A stretch of DNA of 64,000 nt from Xanthostigma xanthostigma (taxonomy: Eukaryota > Arthropoda > Insecta > Raphidioptera > Raphidiidae), in the NCBI GenBank assembly GCA_963575645.1, contig OY754468.1:24886465-24950464 (forward strand), in the 5' to 3' direction. Below the pieces are notes generated by a model. The model was not told the DNA's origin and did no database searches. It worked only from the letters and a program-made list of their open reading frames with translations. The translations under genes were made by a program, and so were the position numbers. Of the stretch, positions 1 to 11,688 are shown piece after piece; the stretch's first letter is position 1, and each line of letters opens with the position of its first letter.

Positions 1-2
1 CG

Positions 3-2465
3 CTAACTGTAAAGGATCGATATCCGCTTCCAAGGATTGACGACCAGCTTGATCGACTACATGGAAGCGTCTATTTTTCAAGTTTAGACTTGAGATCGGG
101 TTACTATCAAATCCCGGTAGCTGAGGATTCGAAAAAGTTCACGTCGTTTGTTACATCTCAAGGACAATACGAATTTAATCGAATGCCGTTTGGATTAACA
201 AACGCGCCAAGCGTTTTTCAAAGACTAATGAACAAAGTCCTGGCTCCAACTAAAGAAATAGCAACAGTTTACCTCGACGACGTGCTGATTCATACGCAAA
301 GTGTACCAGAAGGCTTGGCGAACTTGGAGAAAATATTCAAACTTTTACGGAACGAAGGGTTAACGCTTAACTTGACTAAATGTACATTCTTGATGACCTC
401 GGTGACATATCTGGGTTTCGAGATAAGTCAAGGGAAAGTAAAACCCGGAGTAATAAAAACGAGAGCGATAGACGAATTTCCGACACCGAAGTCCGTTCAT
501 CACATTCGCCAGTTTATAGGTCTGACTGGATACTTCCGCCAATTTATCAGAAACTACGCAATTTTAGCAAAACCGCTGACAACTTTAACAAAGAAAGAAG
601 CAACCTGGCAGTGGACGGACAGCGAAGAAAATGCCTTTCAGGAACTAAAGTCACAATTAGTACAAAGACCGACACTTGCACTGTACGACCCGAAAGCGAC
701 AACAGAAGTTCACACCGATGCCAGTATGTATGGACTCGCTGGTATATTACTACAAATACAGGCTGATCAAAAATTACACCCCGTGTCATACTACAGCAGG
801 CAGACGAAAAATGCTGAGTTAAAGTATCACTCATATGAGCTGGAGACTTTGGCAGTTGTGGAGAGTTTAAAGAAATTTCGCGTTTACCTGGTGGGCATCG
901 AGTTTACAGTCGTCACGGATTGTAACGCGTTGAAGGCGACGAGCACGAAGAAGGAAATTTTACCTCGCATCGCAAGATGGTGGCTGCAGCTGCAAGAATA
1001 TACTTTTAAGGTTCAATACAGACCGGGAGCGCGCATGAGACACGTGGACGCGTTGAGTCGCAATCCATCATTCACCGAAACACCTACCGAGGAAACCATC
1101 ATGCACATCGAGCAAGCCGATTGGGTTTTATCAGGACAGCTTACCGACGAGCGCATCCGGGAAATATCCGAGGTATTAAAGAAACCACCTGTCACAGCAG
1201 ACGAACATCAAATTTATAAAAATTACGCCCTGAGAGACGGCCGTATTTATAGAATTACAGCGCGAGGCCTGCAGTGGGTTGTGCCGAAAGGAATGAGGCA
1301 GCAAGTGGTCAGGGCCGCACACGACGACGTAGGACATTTCGCTACTGAAAAGACGCTACAACAACTGTGCGAACATTTTTGGTTTCCGCGGATGAGGGCT
1401 TACGTGGAGAAATATATAGCATGTTGTGTACCCTGTTTATACAACAAGAAACCTGCGGGGAAGAAGGAGGGATTTTTGCATCCTATTGACAAGGTACCCG
1501 TCCCATTCAACATGCTACATGTGGACCATGTAGGACCGTATCCGACGAGTCTGAGAGGCAACACAACTTTAATAGTGTTAGTGGATGCGTTTACCAAGTT
1601 CGTGTTCTTGAAACCTGTCAAATCCACCAAAACGAACTGGGTGTTAAAGTTCTTTGATGACATATTTGGATTGTATGGCCAACCAAAAATTCTAATATCG
1701 GATCAAGGTAGTGCGTTTACGTCCAAAAAGTTTAAAGATTATTGTCAGCAGAATCGCATAAGGCACGTACTAAACGCGGTCGCTACACCCAGAGCTAACG
1801 GACAGGTAGAGAGAATGAATCGAACAATAAAAAGCGCAGTACTAACACTGACCACCGATGAGAACCGATGGGACGACATAATCAAAGACGTACAATTCGC
1901 TATAAACAACACCGTCTCCAAATCAACCATGAAAACACCAAGCGAATTGTTCTACGGTTACAAACCTAGGGATGGGAAAAATCTGAACACCGCGATAACT
2001 GACGAAATAGCCGCAATACCGGAGGTGATTGAGAACCTCATGCAACTTCGTCAGGACATCGGCAAACAATTGACCACCCAGCAAAATCAACAAAAGGAAA
2101 GGTACGACAAGCGGAGAAAAAGCCCGAAGACGTACAAAGTGGGAGACTTGGTACTGATCGAAAAGTACGAAACCGCGGCGAACACCAGCCGCAAATTAAT
2201 TTCACCATACAGTGGGCCAATGGTAGTGAAGTCGGTGCTACCTCACGATCGGTACCTCGTAACGGATATGACTGGTACTAGGAGAACAATCAACGCCTCA
2301 AACTATGAAAAGGTGATTGCTGTTGATCGGATGAAACCGTGGATAGCTCCCGGCGGGGTCTCTGATTCCACAAATAGTGACGACGGCGACGATGGCGTTG
2401 TGTTGCCAGCAAGTTCCCCGGACGATACAGAAAATGAGTTAACTCAAGACGGGGAGGTGGAGTAA
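3..2465 (+). CDS. pol: Ty3/gypsy retrotransposon pol, 3' part (RT-RNase H-integrase)
   Basis: The polyprotein copies element RNA into DNA and integrates it. The frame is open through the left edge (820 codons visible, 5' end missing). It enters inside the reverse transcriptase domain; the catalytic YLDD is at 270-281. RNase H follows with the expected acidic residues at 717 (HTDAS), 843 (ELETLA), 918 (VTDCN) and 1047 (HVDALSR). Integrase has an HHCC zinc finger (His at 1320 and 1335, CVPC at 1425-1436) and a D-D-E core at 1524 (HVDHVG), 1701 (ISDQGS) and 1809 (GQVERM), with 35 residues between the last two. A basic C-terminal region ends in an acidic tail. There are no internal stops, so the copy is young or was recently active. 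No env follows, and gag would lie left of the window. The TTG at 90-92 is not a start codon. Family assignment is firm; the clade is not determined. Confidence 0.93.
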   Translation, partial: LTVKDRYPLPRIDDQLDRLHGSVYFSSLDLRSGYYQIPVAEDSKKFTSFVTSQGQYEFNRMPFGLTNAPSVFQRLMNKVLAPTKEIATVYLDDVLIHTQSVPEGLANLEKIFKLLRNEGLTLNLTKCTFLMTSVTYLGFEISQGKVKPGVIKTRAIDEFPTPKSVHHIRQFIGLTGYFRQFIRNYAILAKPLTTLTKKEATWQWTDSEENAFQELKSQLVQRPTLALYDPKATTEVHTDASMYGLAGILLQIQADQKLHPVSYYSRQTKNAELKYHSYELETLAVVESLKKFRVYLVGIEFTVVTDCNALKATSTKKEILPRIARWWLQLQEYTFKVQYRPGARMRHVDALSRNPSFTETPTEETIMHIEQADWVLSGQLTDERIREISEVLKKPPVTADEHQIYKNYALRDGRIYRITARGLQWVVPKGMRQQVVRAAHDDVGHFATEKTLQQLCEHFWFPRMRAYVEKYIACCVPCLYNKKPAGKKEGFLHPIDKVPVPFNMLHVDHVGPYPTSLRGNTTLIVLVDAFTKFVFLKPVKSTKTNWVLKFFDDIFGLYGQPKILISDQGSAFTSKKFKDYCQQNRIRHVLNAVATPRANGQVERMNRTIKSAVLTLTTDENRWDDIIKDVQFAINNTVSKSTMKTPSELFYGYKPRDGKNLNTAITDEIAAIPEVIENLMQLRQDIGKQLTTQQNQQKERYDKRRKSPKTYKVGDLVLIEKYETAANTSRKLISPYSGPMVVKSVLPHDRYLVTDMTGTRRTINASNYEKVIAVDRMKPWIAPGGVSDSTNSDDGDDGVVLPASSPDDTENELTQDGEVE

Positions 2466-3087
2466 TCAGACGCACTAAATTCTTAAATGGCTTCAATATA
2501 TTTTTTTTCTCGTTACGTCGTTTTTCGTATATGTTATTTTTTTATCTGTTTACTTTATATGCTATATATTATCTTATAAGCTTATTGCTAGTATAGTACT
2601 TATATGTGTGTTTTATTTTTTTTTTATGCGTTCTTAAAATGCTTAATCTTAGCGACTTTAGGTGTAACTATGTTTATGTACGGATGTCTGTCTATACGCA
2701 ACCTTATTCGTACGTTTTATTTGCGTTTCTACTATTGCGATTGAATTACAATCGGATAATTATGGTTCAATAATAAATAATAATATGAAAATTATTCGTT
2801 TACATGTTTATTCCTCATGGTAGTTAGAAATAAATAGCACCTGTTTAGTAAAATAAGTCAGTAATAATTGCCAACACCAAGGGTTCAATGAACTTTACTG
2901 TCTACAAAAAAAAAAAAAAAAAAAATAAACAAAGATAAAAAGGTTGACCCAGTTAGATTAATACCTGCTTGAGGGTTCTGCAGACGCAACAGATGGTGCG
3001 GCGCCATCACAACGTCATATGTGAGCATACGGTAAGTTGCGTTGGAATTTCTAGCAATGTTAACAGTTGATTGGCTGAAGACGTCGG

Positions 3088-3326
3088 GATTGATGAAAAC
3101 TTGTGTTTCACTACACAATTTTTGAGTTTGGAAAAATTTCGTAATGTTCAGTCGGAGTAGATTTAGTAAAATCTCAACAGGCGATCAATTAGTTACTGCG
3201 ATTAAGTAAGAGTCAACTGTATTTGTTGTGGGTGTGACAACGTACTAGTTAGTGAATGTCATCGTAATTTGATGAAAAATTATGTTTCACCACATAATCT
3301 TTGAGTTTCGAAAAATTTCGCTACGC
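3088..3326 (+). repeat. Degenerate direct duplication, about 180 bp apart
   Basis: A segment of about 55 bases beginning TTGATGAAAA and ending GAAAAATTTCG occurs near 3089-3144 and again near 3269-3324 with about 85% identity. The intervening sequence is unrelated. It is probably part of the retrotransposon's untranslated region. Confidence 0.55.
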
Positions 3327-4649
3327 TTTATTGAAATAGTACAAAGTGATTAAAGTTCGGTAGACCGGGTCAAAGTGAAAATCTATAATTGACCCAGTTA
3401 TTGTAAACTAAGATATAAACAAAAATCATTGAAGAAAGACGGTCACCCCCTGTTGTTTAGCATATGCGTAGTGCATACACCCTTACGGTACTTACCTGCT
3501 ACGTTTTGGGTATCTTATTGCAAGATAAGAATTATTCCTTGCCGCATAGATGCATAAAACAGTGACACTTAGAATGTTTTCAACTACAGGAAGGTTATTT
3601 TTGTTGAGCAACGCAGTTCAGTTGTGGTTATTTTAATTCATGAATATTATGGATTAGCAAAGTAGTTGTATTTTTAATTTAATTGAGGATGAAAACGGGC
3701 GACCTTCGGGGCGAAGGTCATATCAGGTTGGCCGAACTGTAAGAAATATTATTTTTGGGTGTTTGTAAAGTTGATATTTTACTTAAAAATATTATATTCT
3801 CACCAACAGAGATGTTAAAATAGCAAACTATAGATAGAATAAGGACACTCGTTGAGAGATATAAGACAGGGCCTTGCATTTGGTCGCACGAAAGCCGTAA
3901 CTAATAAATTAGAACCACTTCATAGTGGGTGGAAGTTAACAAAGATTCTGTAGGATGAACCATTTCAGTGGTAATCTTCTATGAATAAACAGTGATTGTA
4001 ATGTGCTTGTCTTTGAATATCCTTCTATTGAAAATGTGTTATATTTTAATAATAATTGCAATTAATTTGTGTAAATCATATTGTGATAGTGTGCCAGCAT
4101 TTCCAGACGCAAAGGTAGGTGCCCTACTGGGTTTTCCTACTGAGTATTTGATAGATTCGTATAGGTTTTCAACCTGCTGAGTATTTTCATAGATTAAAGA
4201 GGTTCACGAGTGTGAATATATTGAGTATTGATTACGTATGTACTATAATAATGATCATGGAACTATGTATTATGGTTATATCAGGGTTGAGTGATGTTTG
4301 TGTGATTATAGCTGAATTACTGTTGGATGGTTTGAAGGCCAAAGTACTAACTGAATGCTGTACGGTTGTGGTTACTGACTGAAATTGAAAGTACTTCAGT
4401 GGAGTTACTTTGTTTATGCCTGTATTGATTAGACAACTGTTATAGATAGATTTCTATATAGGTTGGCTGTCGAAGATCAGGGATGTGAAAAGTTGAGAGA
4501 GTTCAAGTTTAGACATAAATAGCTTATTTATGTAGGCTGTCTATAAATGGGTTGTGAGCCTGAAGTGCAGTTTGAGGTTTCATACAGTCAGTAATAATGG
4601 GTGAGATCAATGAATGTTGTTTTGTTTACGTTGTGATCGTAAGGTGGAT

Positions 4650-4846
4650 GTTATGTTGTGACCATAAAGGGTTGTGCCACATTATGTTGATAATGTGTAG
4701 ATCACTGTATGTGATGTTTTGAGTTGAAATCACGGCTTGTGCGTGATGTTATGGTGTGACCATAAATGTTGTTGTGCCACATTTTGTTGATAATGTGAAG
4801 ATCACAGGGTGTGATATTTTGGGGTTGAAAGAGGCCTTACTCTGCC
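4650..4846 (+). repeat. Two-unit tandem repeat, period 98 bp
   Basis: Units start at 4650 and 4748 and share GTTATG-TGTGACCATAAA, TTGTGCCACATT, GTTGATAATGTG and ATCAC-N5-GTGAT. Each unit can fold two small hairpins, ACATTAT/ATAATGT (imperfect in unit 2) and ATCAC/GTGAT. It runs directly into the next array. Confidence 0.7.
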
Positions 4847-5080
4847 GATAGGTGTGACTGTCTCAGAGTTAAAAGGATATTTACAATGGTCGTTGTCAAG
4901 ACCATTGTTTTGGGTTGAAAGAGACCTCACTCTGCCGATAGGTGTAACTGTCTCAGAGTAAAAAGGATATTCATCATGGTTTTTCCAACCATTATTTTGG
5001 GGTTGAAAGAGACCTCAATTCTGCCGACATGCAATGGCTGTCTCAGAGTTGAAAAGGATGGTGGTTTGTGCGAGACCACT
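4817..5080 (+). repeat. Three-unit tandem repeat (88-90 bp) with a variable hairpin in each unit
   Basis: Units are marked by GGTTGAAAG at 4823, 4913 and 5001, followed by GACCTC, TCTGCCGA, ACTGTCTCAGAGT and AAAAGGAT. Each unit ends in an inverted repeat: CAATGGTC/GACCATTG (4884-4907), ATGGTT/AACCAT (4976-4992) and GTGGTT/GACCAC (5061-5079, one G-T pair). Stem sequences differ while pairing is kept. Function unknown; it may belong to the untranslated or LTR part of the upstream element. Confidence 0.7.
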
Positions 5081-6604
5081 GATGAATGTGATGAGTATGA
5101 TTGTGTTGTGATTGGGCATGGAGTGATGAGAATAGTTGATTGACTAACTATAACTTAATATGATGATATAATGTACTATAAATTATGATAATGTGATGCG
5201 TAGTTTGAATCTATGAATACTCATATACGTTTCATGACAGGAACATGTTGATGTCCACTGGAATCTGACCCGATGTACCTCACGTTCTGACATACGCTGC
5301 GGATCCTGACAAATCCGGTAAAATAGTATGTGTATTAACTCATATGGTATGTTAACGTTACGTACGAACTATTATATAATTCAATATATTGTATTGATCA
5401 TTATTGTGGATCGTACAAATATAATATATAAAAAAAAAAAAAAAAAAAGTAATTAAATATATGTCTTACAATAATAACAACTTATTTCCATAGTGACATA
5501 ATATAACCCCAGGACCGACCTCAAAATTAAAGAAAATTTATTTAAACTTCGAAAGGCTGTTTCTCTCTTATTTTTGAGTTTTGATAAAAAAACTATTTGA
5601 AATATTTGCTCGTCTATTTGATTTTTACACGCTGTAAAAAAAAGCATCAAATTAAAACTCATCCTGTATAATGCACAATAATAATATGGCGCAATATCAA
5701 TTATTGGGCAATAATATTGATCATGCAGGGTCCATTAATCTTTTTTTTTTGACAAAATAAAAAATGTAACCTATTCATTTTGAAAAATCTAGACGTGATA
5801 GAAAAAATCGGTCATCGGAACAGATTCAGAGCATCAAAATAATCACATTTATGACATAATTTTTAAAGGAGGATTTTGTTGCAGACCATAGTGTTATCAT
5901 AATATTTACAAAAGTCAAATGTCATTGGCGCTCTATGTGAGATATTCTGTCAAAAAATAAAACATTTCTTTAAGGAAGGTGGATTCTTCTTTGAGTAGCT
6001 AGTATGACTTTGCATAATTTGCTGAGTCTTTTAAGAAATTAATTTTTCATTATGTAATGCATCATTTACGTAACCGTGTAAAAGCACTTTGGCGTTAAAC
6101 AGTGACACGTTCTTAAACCAAACATAGGAAATGAAACATGTAGCTATATATCTTGAATTACAGACATGCTTTAATAGAATATTCAAGAATACAAGCTTCA
6201 CTGCATTACAATAAAAGTTAAAATAGAAAAAGCGTAGGTAGTACCAACCAAGTTGTTATTTATAGATAAGTTATTGTAAATATTGATGAACGCATATAAA
6301 TAATCGTTCTTGTTGATAATTAACTAGTCAGTATATAAGAATAGAACCTATTTAAGAATAGTATCTATTGGCAAATTAAAAGTGAAGAACAAGATATAAT
6401 ATGGGAAGTCCAAAAAAAATTTGTCGAAAAGAAATGCCAAAAATTGAAAATATATATCAAATAAATAAGGAGCACGCAACGTCATAAAAATCCATTCGTT
6501 CTAGGCATACCTGATTTTTTAAAATTTCTGTTAATACATTTTTGGTAAATTACATATAAATGCATGACTCAGTTCTTAAATTTTGAATTTATAGTATAGC
6601 GTAA

Positions 6605-7180
6605 AGGTCGTGGCACACGACGCTGGTTTTACTGGGACTTGGGCTGGGGGCCGTGCAGATTACGAAGATGGAAATGACGTCACTGCGAGCTCGCAAGATG
6701 GTTGTACTGCGAGCGCACCAAGCCCATCTACAAAGTAAGCTTCAGTACATACATCGTGTGAGCCATCCCGAAAACCAACGCTTGAAAACTTGCAGTCAAA
6801 TCTAGCAAGGAATCTATAGCGGCTTGAAATGACGTCACTGCTAGCTCACAAGATAGATATTAAAATTAGAACAGGCGCTAATTTTCTTGCTAGGTTCTCT
6901 GCTTGCTCTGAACAAGAACCAATCAGGAAACAGTATCTTGGCACGTGGGCGACATGAAAAAACGCCCACAAACCAACATCGTGTCATTCTGCTCAGACAA
7001 CAGACACGTTTTGATCTGTGCTCATTTGAACTGTCACTGCGCGTGCACCAAAACAAGCATGAAAATACGTCTCGTGTGAATCGAGCACATAAAATCAATC
7101 AAGAAAACCAGCGCAAGAAAACTAGTAGTCAAATCTAGCATGTAATCTAGCGGCAAATCCAGCCTCGTGTGCAGCGACCT
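6605..7180. mobile_element. 576 bp MITE flanked by TAA
   Basis: The inverted ends read AGGTCGTGGCACACGACGC and, at the other end, its approximate complement finishing GTGTGCAGCGACCT. TAA flanks both sides (6602-6604 and 7181-7183), the target-site length of PIF/Harbinger elements. Inside are two internal repeat pairs: ATGACGTCACTG at about 6674 and 6830, and AGTCAAATCTAGCA at about 6795 and 7126. It encodes no transposase, so it is non-autonomous. The superfamily is inferred only from the 3 bp flanks. Confidence 0.7.
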
Positions 7181-7753
7181 TAAGTCGAAGTGAGTGGCCC
7201 GTATTCAAGACCATAGAGGTTAAAAATAACATTAAATTGTTCAACCGAGTAATAGAGAATATTTCAATCAGCCTGTAGTATGCGATGAACATATTATTCA
7301 GAGCAAGGGGTAATCGTCGCTTTGTTCAACGGGCAGCGGTACGATCAGTACTATTTATTTTAGCACGCTCGAACCACACAAATTCAGTTTTAATCAATCA
7401 TTCGGAATCGATTTTTTGATATAATTATCCAGATAAAGCATGCACACAAAACAATGTTTTATGTATGTACCTACGTGTATATGAGTTGACCACAGCTTTG
7501 TGTCAGGTGTCAGGGTTATGTGTTTATATACACATATTAGAATGATATTGACTGTCCTCTAAGGTCATTGCTTTTGACCTGAAAGTGGTTCATCTGGTAA
7601 TTTTATCACTGAACACGTTTTTATTAAAAGAATTTTAGATTATCTTGGCTTAATTAAGGTCAAGATTAATTAAGGTAAGGATTATATATTTAATAATAAA
7701 GCCTCAATAGGGAAAAAGCTTCCTCTTTCATTTCCAATCAGTCCTTTTTTTAT

Positions 7754-7862
7754 TAAATAAATAAAATTGTCGACCAATTTTTTTCAGACTATATATTGAC
7801 ATAAAAAAATAAAATTATTAATCAATATTACAAAAGATGGTCAACAATTTTATTTATTTGAA
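7754..7862. repeat. Small inverted-repeat element
   Basis: AAATAAATAAAATTGTC at the left faces CAACAATTTTATTTATTT at the right. A related shorter copy lies at 8236-8298 and shares CAACCAATTTTTTCAGACT. Probably a short AT-rich MITE. Confidence 0.45.
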
Positions 7863-7895
7863 GAATTCTATTCAGACGTTAATCAAAGATTTGCC

Positions 7896-8105
7896 TTTTT
7901 TTATTAATTAACGGGAGTCGGCATGTCACCGGGAACACCGCAGCCTCTTGGGCTTATTAGGCTATCACCCAGTCTCTTATATCACTCGGTCCAGTATCCT
8001 CGTTCCTTGCACTAGCTTGTGCAGCCCGTGCACTGGGTGACCAATTAGTCCTTAGTTTTCCTTGACTTCTGTAAAGGTTATCTGTATCTAAGGGATCGCA
8101 TCTAC
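7896..8105 (-). repeat. GC-richer island, possible non-LTR 3' end
   Basis: About 200 bases stand out from AT-rich surroundings. Read on the minus strand they end in a short A-rich tail near 7896, as the 3' end of a LINE would. No open frame of useful length and no motif that I recognise. Assignment is tentative. Confidence 0.25.
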
Positions 8106-8681
8106 CTAAATGCATTCAAAATGAACATTTTTTAAGAATTTTTTAAGGTGTTTAAGCTAAAAAAAATTAAAATGGTATATTATTACCTATTTATTCAAAT
8201 CGTAGATTAACCTCTGAATAGAAATCTTCAAATATGTAAATAAAATCATCAACCAATTTTTTCAGACTGTAGGTATATTGACAATTTTATTTATTTGTAT
8301 ATTATTTATTGATTTCTTATGTTTGAAAAACAATAAAACTTTTTTTTTTAATAGAACATATAGGTAAAGAGATTTTAGAAGATACAGTTGAAAAAATGGC
8401 GCCTCAGTGTAGGCATGATAACTGTTTGAAATACAAATTGGTGTATGGTTACCTTTATGGATATTTGTATGTTATTTGAATTTAAACGACTTCTTTCCGT
8501 GTAAAGTTCTGGTGTTTAAAAACTTTGGAGCATAATAAAAAACAGTGGCTCCATACGCGATAAAGGTAACTTCACAAAAATCTTTTAGAATTTTTCAGAT
8601 CCATCAATATTTTGAGCACTTATCATGTCGAGAATCCGGCGTCATTTTTTCAAATTAAATCTCATTATACATATTCTAAAG

Positions 8682-8900
8682 TTTACCAGTGGCCCAGTCC
8701 CGCTTCGCCCGGATTTGTAGATTGCCTATTAAAAATAGACATATTATGCTTCATCATTTTTTTTTATAGAATAATAGCCGTATTTGTAGGACGTTGTCAT
8801 ATATTTATTAATAGCCGGCGATTGAGACGAAACACGGCAGCAACAACAGTAGTGGAGTCTTCGGCTCCACCGTATTTCGGACAATTTTTCTTTCCCTAAA
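8682..8900 (+). repeat. RTE-like/SINE-like fragment
   Basis: Begins with CCAGTCCCGCTTCGCCCGGA, a diverged form of the 'ccggCTTCGCacgaatttg' block also seen at 17765. This block is common at the start of short interspersed elements in insect genomes. The boundaries are loose. Confidence 0.4.
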
Positions 8901-8934
8901 ATCTTTTTCGAACTATCAGGTCCATTTAAAAAAA

Positions 8935-9107
8935 ATTGATTGTCTGTAAAGTCGGTTTACGGACGATAGTTTTACGTGATAACGTATTCCGCTCGAAGGT
9001 CAGGCGGAACGTGACACATTTCGAAACGTGACACATTTCGGAACGTGACACTTTTTCGTGCATGCAGCCGGTGTTTCATCAATTCATAAGACGTTATCAC
9101 GTCAAAA
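8935..9107 (+). mobile_element. Rolling-circle-like element (HINE-like), copy 1
   Basis: Starts ATTGATTGTCTGTAAAGTC with a terminal hairpin (GTCTGTAAA/TTTACGGAC), then ACGTGATAACGT. It ends with ACGTTATCACGTCAAAA. Internally, units of the form GGAACGTGACAC are repeated three times. See the family finding. Short interior (173 bp). Confidence 0.75.
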
Positions 9108-9438
9108 ATAACCAAATCGGTTCAGCCATTCTCAAGTGGTGCGCTTAGCAACGAACAGCATTTAATTTTTATTTATGTAGAAGATAAAAAAAACTAGTTT
9201 TTATTGTTTTTCAAACATAATTAGTTAATCAACAAATAACATGCCCTAAGTAACTTAAAAAAACGTTCGTTTTTAATGCAAGCACATTATAGATGTGACA
9301 AACATTCTTTCGTATTTGCGTCATTCGAATACCCGTCAATCCGCCATATAGACCTGCACCTCCACCGTATAACCGAAGAGCACAGTTTAAAAGTTTAACT
9401 GACTCAATGCCCAATATCTCACCTAGACACCAAATTAC

Positions 9439-9687
9439 CATATTTTTCGGACTATAAAACGCACCTTTCTACATAGAAATATGGACTCAAATTTTGAGTG
9501 GGTCTTATGATCCGAAGGTAACATTAAAATATTTTTTTTCAATAAATCGTCTCTAAATTTATGTTAAAAATAAATAGAAATTATAATCCGAAAGTACCAT
9601 TAAAATATGTTTTTTCTAAAAATCTTCTTATTAATTTGAGGTGCGCCTTATTGTCCGGTGCGTTTTATAGTTCGAAAAATACGGTAG
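9439..9687. mobile_element. MITE with TACCGTATTTTTCG-type ends
   Basis: Inverted ends TACC-TATTTTTCG-ACTATAAAACGCACC (27 of 29 matching) enclose about 190 bases of AT-rich DNA with two copies of AAAGTACCATTAAAATAT-like sequence. I recall very similar termini from fish and other invertebrates, so this may be a family with a patchy, possibly horizontal, distribution. No coding sequence. Confidence 0.7.
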
Positions 9688-11048
9688 TCGTTTAAATTGG
9701 TGGGTTTGAAAATCGCCATTACAAAATTTATTAAGCAAGTACATTACATAAACTTAAATTTGTATCCCATTGAAATAAATTAGTTTAGTGTTCACTTGTT
9801 ACGTTTTGACAGCCAATCATTACGCATAGACCAGTGTGTCACTATGTTACTATTGGCTACGTGCGACAAACAAGTTGACTTGAAAATATGATGTATAGTT
9901 TTCGTCATATAAGCAAATTATTATTAGGTAATTAAGGAACGTTTTTGTGTGATATAGTAGTAATTTTGCGCATCAATTGTGACTTGTCAATAGTTATATA
10001 TAACCTCTGCCTGCAATTTTGTTTTCTTATGTTTCCATAATTTTAGTTTGTCTGATTGTAGCAGCATCGCTTCGGAACAGCTGAACCGATTTTGATGAGA
10101 CTTAATATGCAATCTATTCAAAACCGATATTAACGCGAACGGTAAAGGCTAATCTATAATTCTATTGAGGAAAAGAGGAAAAATGTTTTGAATTTATAAA
10201 AAATAAATATTTGATAATAATAACCAGTGAATTAAATCAATAAGACCAATTTACTGTACTACATTTTTTTTTGTTTTCCGTGTACTAAACATATTTTTTA
10301 TGTGAAGCGTACTGTACGTGAGACGCCAAAAGCAAAACTTTAGAACGAGGTCATGACTTTTTGTGGGAACTGTAATTCATAGATGTTTTTCTAATAAACA
10401 CAATTTTATTGGGGTTGAAATGACGGCTCAACATTTTCATATGAATAATTATATGCGAGAATGTATTTTTTTTAATCCTGATTTTGTAGAATTTTCCACA
10501 GTTGAGAAATGATGTTATAAAACAAACGATAACTTCTAAATAAAACTCGGGTCGCAGTGCCAAACCCTGCCGACAATACAGTGTATTTGCTTACACTGGC
10601 AGTGTGGCTTTATTATGTGAACTTAACCCTTCTGGTTTTGGACAAAATAAAAATTTTAACTTAATACATCCCTTAAAATAATATTTTTTTTCTTAATTTC
10701 AATATTACTATCAATTTACCAAATTAAATTCACCCTGCACTAAGTAAATCCATATCTACAAATTAATGTTTTCATAAAATTTTTAAGTCCAGTCCTGTCG
10801 GTCCGATTTTAATAAAATTTTGGTAGCATATTTTAATCATTACTAAAGGGTTAAATTTCAATTTTGAAACGATTCGAAGAAATTTTTCGGTATTTTTGGG
10901 CCCAAAAATATTTTTCAACCCCTAAATCCCACCCTTAAAGTAGCCCGATTGGGCCCATTTTAAATAGGCTTCGTGCGGTGATGGATTTTAACATGTGGTT
11001 CAAATTTCATTAAAATCAATTAACTCCTTCGAAAGTTATTGCCCGTAC

Positions 11049-11077
<29 letters not shown>

Positions 11078-11080
<3 letters not shown>

Positions 11081-11579
11081 GGTGTTTGGCACATGAACCG
11101 ACACAATTTTTTGGGGGGTTCTCGTGGTCATTGTGATCATTTTAACCCTAATGACTTTTGCCCTAAGTGTCATGGTTATCGAGATACGATTTTTTTTAGT
11201 TATTTTCGAAAATTGGCCTAAAAATTGCCTTCAAAAAATCGTAACCTGTTTGTTTTTGGTACTAGAGACACGAAAATACATTTATTGAGTTCTCGAATGA
11301 CTCCTTGTTCTAAATGAATCATAATTTTATGCAAATAGTATCAGGAAAAAGACCCTATGGACTTTTAAAGTACCTGTATTAATAAAAACCAGTAGAAAAA
11401 AATAATTTAAAAATCATTTTAAAAAAAATTAACGGGTATTTAGAAATTAGTTTTGTTTAGAAAAATACTCCATTTTATCCTCTTTTCAACGATATGCTAC
11501 ATGTCATATTTATCATTCAGAATGTAGCCAAATTAAACATTACCAGTTTGCAAGAGTCAACTCGTGCGCCAAAAAATAC
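11078..11579 (+). repeat. Left terminal inverted repeat of the mariner element
   Basis: Pairs with 12381-12881 over almost its full length, with only scattered substitutions and a few one- to two-base gaps. The inner boundary is where the arms diverge, just after GTGCGCCAAAAAATA. Confidence 0.88.
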
Positions 11580-11688
11580 AATACAATACAATACAGTGAT
11601 AAAGAGCAGGCTTTGATTATCTGTTGTTATTTGTTATGTCATTTTTGGGTGTTGTTAAGTTTTTCGTTGTTGTCTTACAATACCTAAC

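Larger units (their letters stand above)
2466..5450 (+). other. Non-coding DNA downstream of pol; LTR not delimited
   Basis: No credible coding sequence. It holds A-runs at about 2907-2927 and 5430-5448, a short hairpin (GACCTTC/GAAGGTC, 3702-3720), a degenerate direct repeat and two tandem arrays listed separately. A long terminal repeat of the Ty3 element should begin somewhere here, but with only one copy in view neither its start nor its end can be fixed. A TGTTGTTTAG at about 3451 is one possible LTR start, with little support. Confidence 0.5.

Noticed and set aside
90-92. Start of the pol frame at TTG
   Set aside because: The frame is open upstream to base 3 and encodes the expected reverse transcriptase residues (DRYPLPRIDD...), so this is a partial gene cut by the window edge.
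3451-3460. Start of the Ty3 LTR at TGTTGTTTAG
   Set aside because: No purine tract of the usual kind directly before it and no second LTR copy to confirm.
4650-5080. CRISPR-like array
   Set aside because: Repeat units of 88-98 bp with degenerate copies and no regular spacers, in an animal genome.
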